Shown: positions 12,401-24,400 of the stretch, one piece after another
Numbering within the stretch: position 1 is the first letter of the stretch
How the letters are laid out: every line of letters begins with the position of its first letter
Source: Rugalucina vietnamica
Lineage: Eukaryota; Mollusca; Bivalvia; Lucinida; Lucinidae
Assembly (NCBI GenBank): GCA_964017185.1
Contig: OZ024884.1
Coordinates: 16,506,548 to 16,570,547, forward strand
Direction of reading: 5' to 3'
Length of the DNA: 64,000 nt
Program-made: the position numbers and the translations under genes
The notes under the pieces: generated by a model
Databases searched by the model: none
What the model was told of the DNA's origin: nothing
The model's input: only the letters and a program-made list of their open reading frames with translations

Positions 12401-15400
12401 GTCACTATTATCATCTAGCTTATTTGTACTCCTTTTCCCTTTTACATATTTCTTAATTTGGGTCACTGTTTCTGGTTTACAGGCAGAAGTTTCCTCATGG
12501 TTTCTTAATGAGCTGATCAGTTTGTATTTCTTACCACATTTCTGACATACAATATCATCATTGGACTGGTAACCAGACTCAGGGATTGTCGGTAGATCCG
12601 TGTCGGTGAATGAATGGACAACACGTGTAGCTTCTGACATAATGTATTCCAGCATTTGTTTGCTGTCACCTATATCTCCATCATATGTGTTCTGTTTGGG
12701 CGTTCCGTCCAGTGAATCAATACCAAAGTGTTTCATTGCTGCATTTACTATATAAGCTTTAGTAAACTTATCAACAAGTTCTGAACTGGCATAGTAATTG
12801 CTGGCTGGATCTTTTGACACATTCTTTGCATTTATCGTGTTTCTGGCTGCATAAAGGGTCCCTGTATCTTTGGACGATGCGGTACTATACAGAACTTTCC
12901 ATATAACCTGGAATTTGAGACAAACAATGTAAAATTGATTGTATTTATATTTTATTTATCTCTAGTAACAAAGCCATAAACAGACCTGTACATAATTTTA
13001 TTCAGTTTGCTTTTTCAGACAGTACCGGTCTAATTTGCATATATTTAGTCATGGCTGCAGGTTTAAGTCACAGGCTATGACATTTTCAATAAAATGGCTC
13101 ATCCATGAAAATTAACTGTTATTATAGTATGCATATACTAAAATTTGTTAATACATAAGTATGTGCATATTTCACAACTGAACACATAATATCTTTGTGA
13201 AGATGAGATTCTAAAGAGCTGATGATTTTGAGCTGAATTTACATTATGATCAGAAAATGTATCAGTAATGTGCATAAGTTACAGGTACCTGTAGAAACTC
13301 TGCCTGATTGTGGAACTCTTCCATTTTTGGCACCAAACCTTCCAATCTCTTAGATGGAGTTCGACCATTCCGCTTTGCCGACTGAGCCTGTTTGTGGCGC
13401 TCAAACGTTAAGTAATCGCCTCCACTGAGTATTTTCACTGGCTTTTTCTGCCAGTCGTCGTCCTCACTTGTCCCGGGAACATACTTATGTATAAAGGTAC
13501 AAATGTCTGTCATGTCCTCATTAAACTGTTCGTTCTTCTGAAGAACGCCCATATTAACCTGAAACATAAGATTTCATAATTACCAGTATATTAATGTATT
13601 GTGTGGTACAGATTATACATGTATACATATAATCTTAAGTAAATCTTCAAATCAGTAAGTGATGCATAAACCATGCAGGATGTGATCAGATGGTATGTTG
13701 CTTAAGGATATAAAACATTTTATGTGCCAAAAATAAATGAGTATGAAAATTCAAATGCTAATAGTAATACGTTTTAGAAGTCAAAAATCGATGAAATTTT
13801 CCAGTTTGAATAATAAAACTAATAATTTATAACTAAATGGCATTCTAACATTTATGAGCAACATTAATTTCAGTCACATTGAGCATGAAAATAGTTTTTG
13901 TAAACCCACACAAACTTTTACAACAAGCTAAACAATTACTTAAGCCTAAGTTTGCACATATCAAAATATGCTATTTTTGCATGTGTCTGACATTCCATCT
14001 AGTTGGTTGCCTGCTTTAGATAAATTTAACTTCTAACAATGCATAGAGCGTCTTGTACCTACCCTTTGAGACTTCTTGGTGGTGTCTTTCATATTCTTGT
14101 GTTCAATGTGTTTTGGCAAAACAACTTTGAATTGCGCAAAACAAGGCAATAGTTCAGTGATCTGAGTGGCGACAATGAAGGCGAATTCTTGAATCAACTG
14201 TGTCTGTTCGAGATGACCGGGCACAAGTTCCTTGAACTGTACTGTTTCAATGTTGTCCTTTGGTTTGGAGTCATCCAAGTGGTTTCCAGATACCCGATTT
14301 TTATAGGCGCATATTTGGAACATGTGTTGATCCTTGTTTTGGTTGGTAAGCGTCATTTGGCGAACTTTCGTCCTCATATCTACATTGTCGCCAACAAAGT
14401 AGAATCCTGGATGCATTGTGGATTTGTGTCTTTCAAGTTCAACCTCCGCGTCTGCCTGTTCAAACATGATGGTGGCTGCTGTCAACACATCATCGCCCAC
14501 GATGTCAGATTCCCTTTGAAGTGCTTCAATCTTGTCATACATCTGTTTTTCTATTTGGGTGTCCTCTTGAACAGCTGCTGACCATTGCTGCAAATCATTT
14601 GCCCAGGAACTGCTGAAGTCGTCTGCCATGGAAAGGGTAGCCATATATCCAAGACAGTCATTTGTAACACTGAGACGTCGAAATACTGATTTCTTTGCGC
14701 CACCTATTAGCAGTATTAAACTATTCAGCCGTTGAATGACATTCATATGGCTGTTGTATAATGATACCAACTTACAGGCTGCACTGACCAGAGCCGGAGT
14801 TATTGACTGTTCAGTTTTTCTTGTGTTTCTATTCATCTGTTTTCTGTTGGTTGCTGCACTGACCAGAAACTTCCAAAACACAGGGGCCCTCTTCTCAAAT
14901 TCACTTGACAGAACATTCCAAGACACTGATGATAGATTTTCTTCAGTTTTTGAACTCAGAACTGGGAACTGGTTTTGACTGCATAAACCCTTTATTTCAG
15001 TCTGTATTTTCTCAGCAAAAGTGTCTTCTACTGTTTCCCTCCATTCTTCATTCATAAGGTCACAGAACTCTTTGAGTCTCCCATTTAACAAGTGCCGTAT
15101 CAAACTGGTCTGATAGGTAGATGCATCAAAACTTTCTGTGACATTTCCAGTTGTTATCAGTACCTAAAATTGAAGACAAAACACAGGTTAATCCATGATG
15201 TTGGTTAAAATACTGATCAAAAAGGCAACCTGCACATTTCTAACTTTATTCCCAATTTGCTGACCAGCAGTTCCTGCTCAAAGTATGGACACTTAGTTGT
15301 GGTAAAATGGTTGTGTACCATAAATAGTTGAATAGAACATTTAACTATAACAAATGAAATAAAGATGTCTTAGCATGACTCAAGGGCTGAACCAGTTCCA

Positions 15401-18400
15401 AATGTTGTTGTTGTTTTTTTCTCTGCAATTTTATTACATAGGTTATAAGAGCAAACAATGCAGACTCAGATGAGATGCTGCAACTGCGCTTTTTTAACCT
15501 CCTGAAAATAGCATTTGAGCAGTCGCGTCAGAAAACCAACAATTTGGGTTTCCAACCAGGTCCGACAAAGACCTGCCTGTACTGTCACAGAAAAACGCTA
15601 GAATCTTGAAACTTTGGAAATAAGTACATGTAGCAGAGTAATAGAACTATCCGTGTAGCGAACACAAAGGTGTTGCGCAGCCGGTCTGCGTCTTTGTTTT
15701 CGCATATGGGAATTGTTGGTTTTCTTATGCGGCAGCTCATTTATAACATGCATGATGTGAGCCTAAATAAAGATCTATTGTTGACCGAAAAAGGCTATTT
15801 CAGGTGAAAATGTATTACCATATACTACGCAATTTTAACTAAACTGGCCTTCGAAGCAATAGCTTCAAATTTTGTCTAAAAATCTAGAAAAGTTTATTCT
15901 CAGAATACACAGTCATATAGAATGGATGTTCAGTCTGTGCACCAGTGGCGCCGGTATTCACTCTTGTGCAGAACAAAGTAGAGCAGAGTTTCTCTTGATA
16001 TGACTTTTATGATACACATCAGCTCTATTCAAGAGCAAATGCTTATCATTGCCTACTTTTACCATTATGCATTTATGTATTATCTGGCACAGTTGCACTG
16101 TCTGACCATTAACCTCTCCTTGTCGTGTGTTAGGCATTTGATATGATCTTAGTAGGCTGGAAAATGAAAGTAATTGTTGAAATAAGATCAAATAGTTGAA
16201 TGTTAGTTTTTTCCACAATTTGACCTACTGGAAATGTTATGAGAGTATACAAGCCAAGACACAAGAAAACTGGACTTCGGGATTTCAGACCAGGTCTGAT
16301 AGAAACTTGCCTGTACAGTTGCAAAAGTAGCCAGAACCTAAAAACTTTGCATATAAGTAGCAGAAGAATTGTAATATCCTAGTAGCAAAAATAAAGGCTC
16401 TGATCAGCTGTGCAGTACTGCACAACTGTTCTGTGCAGGCAAAACCCCGATTTTCTCATGACATGGCTCAGTTTATTTCCATACCTTTGTTTTAGCATGT
16501 TTATCATGGTCCACCTCCATTGATTCTGCTGCTGAACCGAAACGACCATGGTCGGTCTTGCTCTCCTTGTTGTCTGGTACTGGGAAAACATTTTCGAAAG
16601 GAAGTCTCTTTTTGCTGGTTTTACCATGTGTTTTTTTCAAGGATTCTATTGTTTTTTCATAATTTGCCTTGTGTCTGTGGACATTTATCTGTAGTGTAAG
16701 AAGACTTCGGTGACAGTTTCTGCACAGACTATCCGCATGTAGTAGTGGGGAAATTTCAATTGAGAGAAGTTTTTCAACTAAAGCACATGCCTCAGATTTC
16801 TTTTCATTTTTGAACAATCTTACGCGATAGCTGTCTTTTTCTTCTCTTTTGCCACACAAAATACACAATCGTTTTTTTGTTGTTGGAGTATACTGTATGT
16901 TAATATATTCTTTAGTGGGTGTACAACTCAATGCTGCCATCATGCTTTATGACAACAGTTCCAGTGATCATGTTTAAAACAGATATATACAATAATAATT
17001 TGCCAACACTAAATCCCTATTATATATTCAGAAAATATCACTGGTACTAAGTATTATCACAATTATCACAATTTCAGAACTGTAGCCAAATTTCATAATT
17101 TTATCCACAGCCACTATCAGAACATTTCTTTCCCTGTATCCTGAGGTTTTACTACACAAAACTTTCCATTGATAAGGAATTAAGTGCAACATGTGTATTC
17201 TACCATTCACTTCCAAACCGTTATGTAAACATCCATGCTGAGAGAGGATCATTAAGTGGTCAGTGGGCATCAGATAAAAGTCCATTAAAAACAAATAAAT
17301 GTCAATCAAATCTGGCAAACCTTGGAAGATAAAATGCGAGTTAGACCAGTCTGAAACATCTGATTAGAAGAAGATAGCATTTGTTGATATATGAAGGAAT
17401 TTCACTATAAATGATTATGCATTATTTTAATTATCTTTTTTTTTCAAAACAACCATGTTTCAGACTGTGGCCAGTCTATGATACAAGAGCTTGATTATAT
17501 AGAACTACTTGCCTATGACATAGTCGGGTGGTAATAGCTTGGTGTGACCTGGGTACGCGGGTGGCGGCGGCAGTGAGTCATGCATGAGCAGGTTAAGGTG
17601 GCCTAGAGAAAGGAAAGGATAAGGGTACACTCGTTATCCAGAGACAACAAACGCGACTGAGAACGAACAACTGGAATGCTGATAAAAATTAAAATGGGTC
17701 TTCCCATGAAAAAAAAAAAACAAAATACAGGTAAAATGAGCCTACATCATGAGCAAACCAACAATGTGGTTTCCTAACAGGTCCGACACAAACCGAGCTG
17801 TACAAGCACAGAAGAAGACTAAGAGGGTGGTAATTTTTGATTTTAGAAAGTAGAGGAATTGTAGTATCCATGTAGCAAAAACAAAGGAGCAGGTCAGCTT
17901 CGCAGTAGTAGCAAAAACAAAGGCGCAGATCAGCTTCGCAGTTACTGCGAAGCTGATCTGCACCTTTGTTTTCGCATATGCAAAATGTTGGTTTACTTAT
18001 GATGCGGCTCAGGTAATAAATACCTGTCGGGCAACAACTTTCCACAGATCATAATCCAATCAGTAAAAAGTTGTTGCCACACAGGTATTTGAATACCAGT
18101 GAGTCTTGTACTCATTTCATCTGTGTTGATTTTCTCAGGCGTGGTTACATGTTATCTCTGGTTGACCAGTGTGAAGGAAAACTAATCACATCAGGAAAAC
18201 ATGTCCGTGAAACGTATACCCCCTTAAACCCCACTTTTATATAGCAAAACAGGGGTTTGCACAGGGGTATACCTAATTTTCTTATTTTTGATCCAAAACA
18301 TAAATTGAAATTCTCAATTTTTACAGCTGAAAATATTCTCTGTATATTGCATGGACATGTTTTCGTAATGAAAATCATACACGGGAGACAATACCTTGGT

Positions 18401-21400
18401 TATATTGTACTATATATGGCTAAATTATGTGTGATGAAAAGATCTGTGATAATCCAAAGGCAAAAGCATAAAGCCTGTTTTCCGAATACATAGAATAGGT
18501 TTGTGAAATAATTATGCTCTAAGATGTAGCTGATCACATATGAGCCACTACGCAAGAAAACCGGTCTTCGGGGTTTCCGACCGGTTCTGACACAAATCTG
18601 CCTGTACAGTCACAAATGAAAAATAGAATCTTGAAATTTTGGGAGGGGTAGAAGAGGAATTGTACTATCCAAGTAGCGAAAACAAAGGCGCTGATCAGCT
18701 GTGCAATTACAATCAGTAACTGCACAGCTGATCAGCCCCTTTGTTTTCCCCGATGCAAAAACCTGGTTTTCTCATGACACGGCTCATATACTAGTGTTGG
18801 ATTCAATCAGAAATCTTATTACAGTTTAACTTATGATGTAGTTGAAAAATCACCATTATACCCTCCTGAATTCAACTAATTTTGAATTCTTGGACAATAT
18901 ATTTCTAGGATCTGACTACAGTGTGCGTGTATATACTATACCTGATGACGGCTGTTCCGGCTGTTCATGTCCGTCCCCATCCTCTCGCTCAGGTAAACTA
19001 GGAAGACTGTTCGGCAAGTCATTCTCGATCAGCACCGCCTTACGCGATCTAGAAGTAAAACATACAAATTTTTGTATTGGCATAATTTTAAGTTAAAAAA
19101 AATAAAGGGAATTTCAGACACTGAGTCACTACATGTGCGGATATGAGTAAAAAAAAACTCAGATATTTGTTCAGTTGCAAAACAAATAAGAGCTGTCGCA
19201 GGACAGCGTAGCTCGCCTGACTTGTGCTTTGCCACTACATCTGTTAAAATCTATGACCCATGACCTTGACCTCAAGGTCACTCAGGTGGGTCATGATGGT
19301 ACAACATAAAACTTCAGACCAATGCAAAGTATCAACTTGATCAATCTACATGTTCAAGAGATATAGACTTAAAAACACATTAACCAAAACTTAAACACAA
19401 AACTTCCAAGTCTGTGACCCTGACCTCAAGGTCATCCAGGTGAGTTGTGATGTACAGCATAAAACCTGAGACCAATATCTATCAACATGCAAGTATCAAC
19501 TTTATCCATCAACATGTTCAAGAGATTAAGACTTAAACCAAAAAATTTAACACAAAATTTTTAAGTCTGTGACCTTGAACTCAAGGTCACCCAGGGTAGG
19601 TCATGATGGTACTGCATAAAACTTCAGACCAATATCTACCAACATGCAACGTATCAACTCGATCAATCAACATGGTCAAGAGATGTAGACTTACAAAAAC
19701 TTAAATCAAAACCTTAAACACAAAATTTCTAAGTCTGTGACCTTGCTCAAGGTCACCGAGAGTGGGTCATGATGGTACTGCATAAAACTTCAGACCAATA
19801 TCTAGCAACATGCAAAGTATCAACTCAATCCATCAATATGGTCAAGAGATATAGACTTACAAAAACTTTAACCAAAAACTTAAACACAAAATTTCTAAGT
19901 CCGTGACCTTGACCTCAAGGTCACCCAGGGTGGATCATGATGGTACTGCGTAAAACTACAGACCAATATCTAGCAACATGCAAAGTATCAACTCAATACA
20001 TCAATATGGTCAAGAGATATAGACTTACAAAAACTTTAACCAAAAACTTAAACATAAAATTTCTAAATCCGTGACCTTGACCTCAAGGTCACCCAGGGTG
20101 GGTCATGATGGTACTGCGTAAAACTTCAGACCAATATCTAGCAACATGCAAAGTATCAAGTCAATCCATCAACATGGTCAAGAGATATAGACTTACAAAA
20201 ACTTTAACCAAAAACTTATTAAAACACAAAATTTCTAAGTCCGTGACGTCACCCAGGGTGGGTCATGATGGTACTGCGTAAAACTTCAGACCAATATCTA
20301 GCAACATGCAAAGTATCAACTTGATCCATCAACATGGTCAAGAGATATAGACTTATAAAAAACTTTAACCGAAAGTGTGACGCGGACGCAGACGTAAACG
20401 TACACGTAAACGTAAACGGAGAGGACCGAGGTCCCGGCGGTGGCACTCTTAAAATTTTTTTGACCCCATGCTCGTTCCACGTTTTTGAAAACACCCCCCT
20501 TATGTCGCAAAAACAAGGACTTCCTGGAGCATTTTTACCCCCCTTTCATCGCAAAAACAAGGACTAACTGCTGTAAAAATACCCCCTTTCGCGCGAAAAC
20601 AAGGATATTTGACAGATTTTATACCCCTTTTATCGCAAAAACAAGGACAGCTTTCTGTCAAAATAACCCCCTTTTCAGAAAAACAAGGATATTGTACATA
20701 ATTATTACCCCCTTATATCGCAAAAACAAGGACAACCTGCTGTCAAAATACCCCCTTTTTTGGCAAAATCACGACATTGTACAAAGTTATCACCCCCTTT
20801 TATCGTAAAAACAAGGACAACCTACTGTCAAAATACCCCCCTTTTTTTTCGAAAACCAGGACATTGTACAAAATTATCACCCCCTTTTATCCAACCAACT
20901 AGTAAAGTCAAACCCACCCACCCCACCCACCAACTCCGTGATTGACCAACTTTTGAACCATCCAAATTCATGTGCGAAATTGCTATTTTAACTCTACATC
21001 TTTACCAAGCTCGTGCTGCCCCGGTGGGCAACTGCAGTATGCACACCTAACTGCCCCAATTTCACTTATGAAGCTACAGTCAGGGCAATTTCGGCAGGCC
21101 CCACGCCGATTGCCCCGACAATCGACGTCCATTTTAGGCCTAAAAAAAAAATAGCCGTGTTTCCGCTAACGGTCTGAAAAAAAATAGGGTAGGTAGGTAG
21201 GAAAATCTTTTTATTTTTATTTTATTTTTTACGCGAAAAAATCCAGGGTAGGTAGGTAAATGTAATTTTTTATACGCAGTTTTTATCGAAAAAGGTCAAA
21301 ATTGTCAATGCCTTGCAAAGGTATGAGGTCTACGTTCTTCAGCCATGTGAACCCATTAATAAAAAAGACTGGCCACATATTTTATAAGTGTAACGGGATA

Positions 21401-24400
21401 GTCTCCCTTGTAGAATACGTTGGTGCAACGTATTAGCGGCATATTAGCGGGTAGTAATATGCAAATTAGAAACTCGAAACTTTGTGATTAGAGTAAGTGT
21501 TAGGTATATAGCGCAGTAAACCACCCTTGGTGGATGAGCATGCTTTTCCACCGACGGGGTTTCTGTGGCTTGGCTCGGCTGTTCGTTACATTTGGTGGCA
21601 GCGGTGGGATGATGACAACTGCCAGAACGGAGTTGCCTTGCCCATGTAGTCCCCAGGCCAAGACTCGGGGCGAGTCTTCTCGGAGGGGGAAGTAATGTAA
21701 CGGGATAGTCTCCCTTGTAGAATACGTTGGTGCAACGTATTAGCGGCATATTAGCGGGTAGTAATATGCAAATTAGAAACTCGAAACTTTGTGATTAGAG
21801 TAAGTGTTAGGTATATAGCGCAGTAAACCACCCTTGGTGGATGAGCATGCTTTTCCACCGACGGGGTTTCTGTGGCTTGGCTCGGCTGTTCATTACATTT
21901 AGCGGTGGGATGGTGGCCTAGTGGTAGAGCCTCAGACGCTGAACTGTAAAGTACTATGTTTGAATCCCACCAGCACTGGGTCTTGTCCTTCAGAAAGAAA
22001 CCTCTCCCATATGCATCCCAACATGACCTAAATAAAGTTGACTACGATGTAAAACCCCAATACAAACAATTTAGGGGATGATAACCTAGCATATTTCACA
22101 CAACAATACTCTTATTACATGCAACTTAGCAGGAACGGCCATTAATGACAAACTAATAAGAAATAAACAACTTTATTTTCAAAACGAAATCTGAAGAACA
22201 CAACCCATCAACATATAAATTTCGATAGAAAGACTACTCACGAATTAAAAACTATAACTGTAACTGCATATCTGTTCCGGGTCACCTCGGCCCATTGTGC
22301 AACTGCAACTGAACCAACGAAAATGCCAAATGCAGGGACTCCCTCTATCAGGGACTACTGAATCTGAAACTGGTGACACGCCAAATGACATAATTTCACC
22401 AGGGGTTTGGATGGGGGAGTATTTAGTCCCTAGAACGCACAGCTGAATTAGTAATTCATAAAAACTATCTGAAAGCAACACCTGTTTATTCCGAATGTAT
22501 TATCCTCCAGCCGCTAGGAGCGCCTCGGCTATCCCAGAGTTACGGTATGATTACCATCACAAGTCTCCGGTGATAGAACCACACTACCCGCCACTAATCA
22601 TCATCTTAACATATTTACACTACTCTATCATTGAGGTCATTTTATTTATTTTTTATATTTTATCATGTGGGGGAGGTGGGGAAGGGGTCGGAGAGAAGCC
22701 AGTGTTCGCCTTATAAATGAGTGAGCGCAAATCAAGGTAGCTACTGGTACCATTTTTAACGTCTTTGAGGCCCTCCCAGGGGTTTTGGGGATTCAGGGAG
22801 AAGGGCTATTTATTTTCAGGGATTTGGGGAGAATGGTCATTTATTTTCAGGGATATGGGGAGAAATTGGGGTTTTAGGGAGCAGGGAGCGGGGGGCTGAG
22901 GAAAAACATTTTAGGGAGCTGGGGAGAAAGGTCATTTTTCTTTCAGGGAGCAGGGAGCAAAGACCCCCACCCCCCTGGGGAGGCCTCGTCTTTGGTATGA
23001 CGTGGCCTGGTATCGAACCCACAGCCTCCCGCTTCTGAAGCGGACCCTCTAACCATTACGCTATCGGGACCGGTATATCATATTGCAGAAAGACAGGTAA
23101 AACCCAGATGAGAAAAGTTTGTTTAATTAAGAACACTTTGAAGTGTTGTGACATGCCTTCGGTATATTAACTTTTAGAACAAGACTTTTCTAATTCACAG
23201 TGGAATAAACTCCTGAATAGCTCAGTTAACTCGTATGCCAGTTGAAGACGCATGAAGCCAGTGTGTGTGCGTGTGTGTACCCCGGGGTGTGTACAGTTTT
23301 TATCCGTAAGTCACTATTTACAGCACAGTCTCCAGCCTCGTCACGGTATGTCCTTGTGAGCAGTTTGTCCTGGAAAATTGTCATGGGGCCTCGGTTTAGT
23401 CTCAATACGAATGACTGGAGAAACCCGTGATCGTATATGCGACCCCTAAATGACTTCTACATGACACCAAATTCTACGTCATTTCGATGGAGCTTCGCTA
23501 AATAATCGGGGGGAATTCTACGATACAACAGAATAGACGCTGAAACTATCAGAGACGTGTCTGAAAAACCAACAAAACCCACGACACGAAATGCTTGGGT
23601 CGGGCTACAGAAAATGCTGGGTCGGATGTCGTAACTTTTATTTTTTTTTTTTATTTTAACCATAAAAATAGCAGAGTCGGCGGTTGAGACAGGGTCGGTC
23701 GGGTTAGTGGAAACACAGCTATTATTTTTTTACGCCTTAGTAAGTTTTGGAGCCGAGAAAAAATCCGACACAAGATGGAATATCCCCATTGATTGGTTGA
23801 TTTTATATGCATCTCATCATTTATTTGTTGATTTTAAAAATCATTGTCCAATAGAAAAACGTTTTATAAAATTTGACTGGTTTGGTTTCCACAAAAAAAT
23901 TACGGAAAGTCCTCCCGTTCCCGTAAGCGTAAACGAAAACACCATTTCTGTGGGAAATGCGGAGGGGCGGAATTAAAATACCCCTTAACGCGGAGGGGCG
24001 GAATTTAAGTACCCCTAACGCGGAATTAGAATCAGATAAAAACACCCCCTTTCCATCGAAAAATGCGGCGAGAGATTTTAAACACCCCTAAACGCGGAAA
24101 TACAGTGAAATGAAAAACACCCCTAAATATGGAAAACGAGGAACCCGATCTGAAATTACCCCCCTTTTTCCCGAAAACGCGGTCCGCGTTTTGACCTCAA
24201 AAGTACCCCCTTTTCCGCGATTTTTGGAACAAGCATGGTCCCAAAAAAATTCAAGAGTGACACCACCGGGACCGAGGTGACTACAATAGCTCTATGCACT
24301 TCGTGCAGGCCAGCTAAAAACACTACACAAAATGATAGCTGAAACGAAAATGAGACAACAACAGATTTTGATCATTTTTATTTTATTATTGATCAGCGCC

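Larger units (their letters stand above)
7931..17478. mobile_element. Complete 9.5-kb DNA transposon with helicase and DUF6589 genes
   Basis: The ends are TAGACTGGCTCCAGTC at the left and, inverted, TAGACTGGCCACAGTC at the right (14 of 16 identical), followed by CTTAAAACAT / TGAAACAT. It is flanked by a perfect 8-bp duplication, TGATACAA, at 7923-7930 and 17479-17486. Each end also folds back on itself: CCAGTCCTTAAAAC (left) and CCAGTCTGAAACAT (right) recur inverted about 90-120 bp further in. Inside are two intact convergent genes, the helicase (8268-10664, +) and the DUF6589 gene (11744-16943, -). Three family A MITEs (11039, 15516, 16253) inserted later or were co-opted. The 8-bp duplication recalls hAT, MuDR or Merlin, but termini and gene content fit none of those that I know. 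Confidence 0.9.
21137..23736. mobile_element. GGCC-type element A1 (PIF/Harbinger-like, non-autonomous)
   Basis: Terminal repeats GGCCTAAAAAAAAAATAGCC and inverted GGCGTAAAAAAATAATAGCT continue to GTGTTTCCRCTAAC. TSD is TTA (21134-21136, 23737-23739). Contains GGGTAGGTAGGTAGG as do its two relatives at 38998 and 49600. No transposase ORF; it contains a miniature LTR element, a SINE and a minisatellite. Confidence 0.75.
20433..24270. mobile_element. 3.8-kb non-autonomous DNA transposon with 8-bp TSD
   Basis: Termini CCCGGCGGTGGCACTCTTAA and inverted CCCGGTGGTGTCACTCTTGA align for about 47 bp; the target duplication ACCGAGGT is perfect (20425-20432, 24271-24278). Just inside both ends lie arrays of ACCCCC..TTTATCGCAAAAAC-type units (20489-20890; inverted 23960-24230). 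No transposase gene is seen. A 2.6-kb element (21137-23736) occupies the middle. Confidence 0.85.

Noticed and set aside
14189-14978. Plus-strand frames opposite DUF6589 exon 2
   Set aside because: Shadow frames; the minus strand has the conserved blocks and splice sites.
7931-17478. Host Bloom/Werner-type repair gene simply neighbouring an orphan gene
   Set aside because: Both genes lie inside matching terminal repeats with a perfect 8-bp TSD, within one host intron.
7931-17478. Helitron or Polinton
   Set aside because: Helitrons lack TSDs and inverted ends and use Rep/Pif1 proteins; Polintons carry polymerase, integrase and capsid genes. None is present.
20334-20945. Frames of [12 protein letters not shown] repeats
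   Set aside because: They translate the subterminal array of the 3.8-kb element.
22985-23072. Functional tRNA gene
   Set aside because: A and B boxes are present but the acceptor stem does not pair; likely a SINE head or pseudogene.
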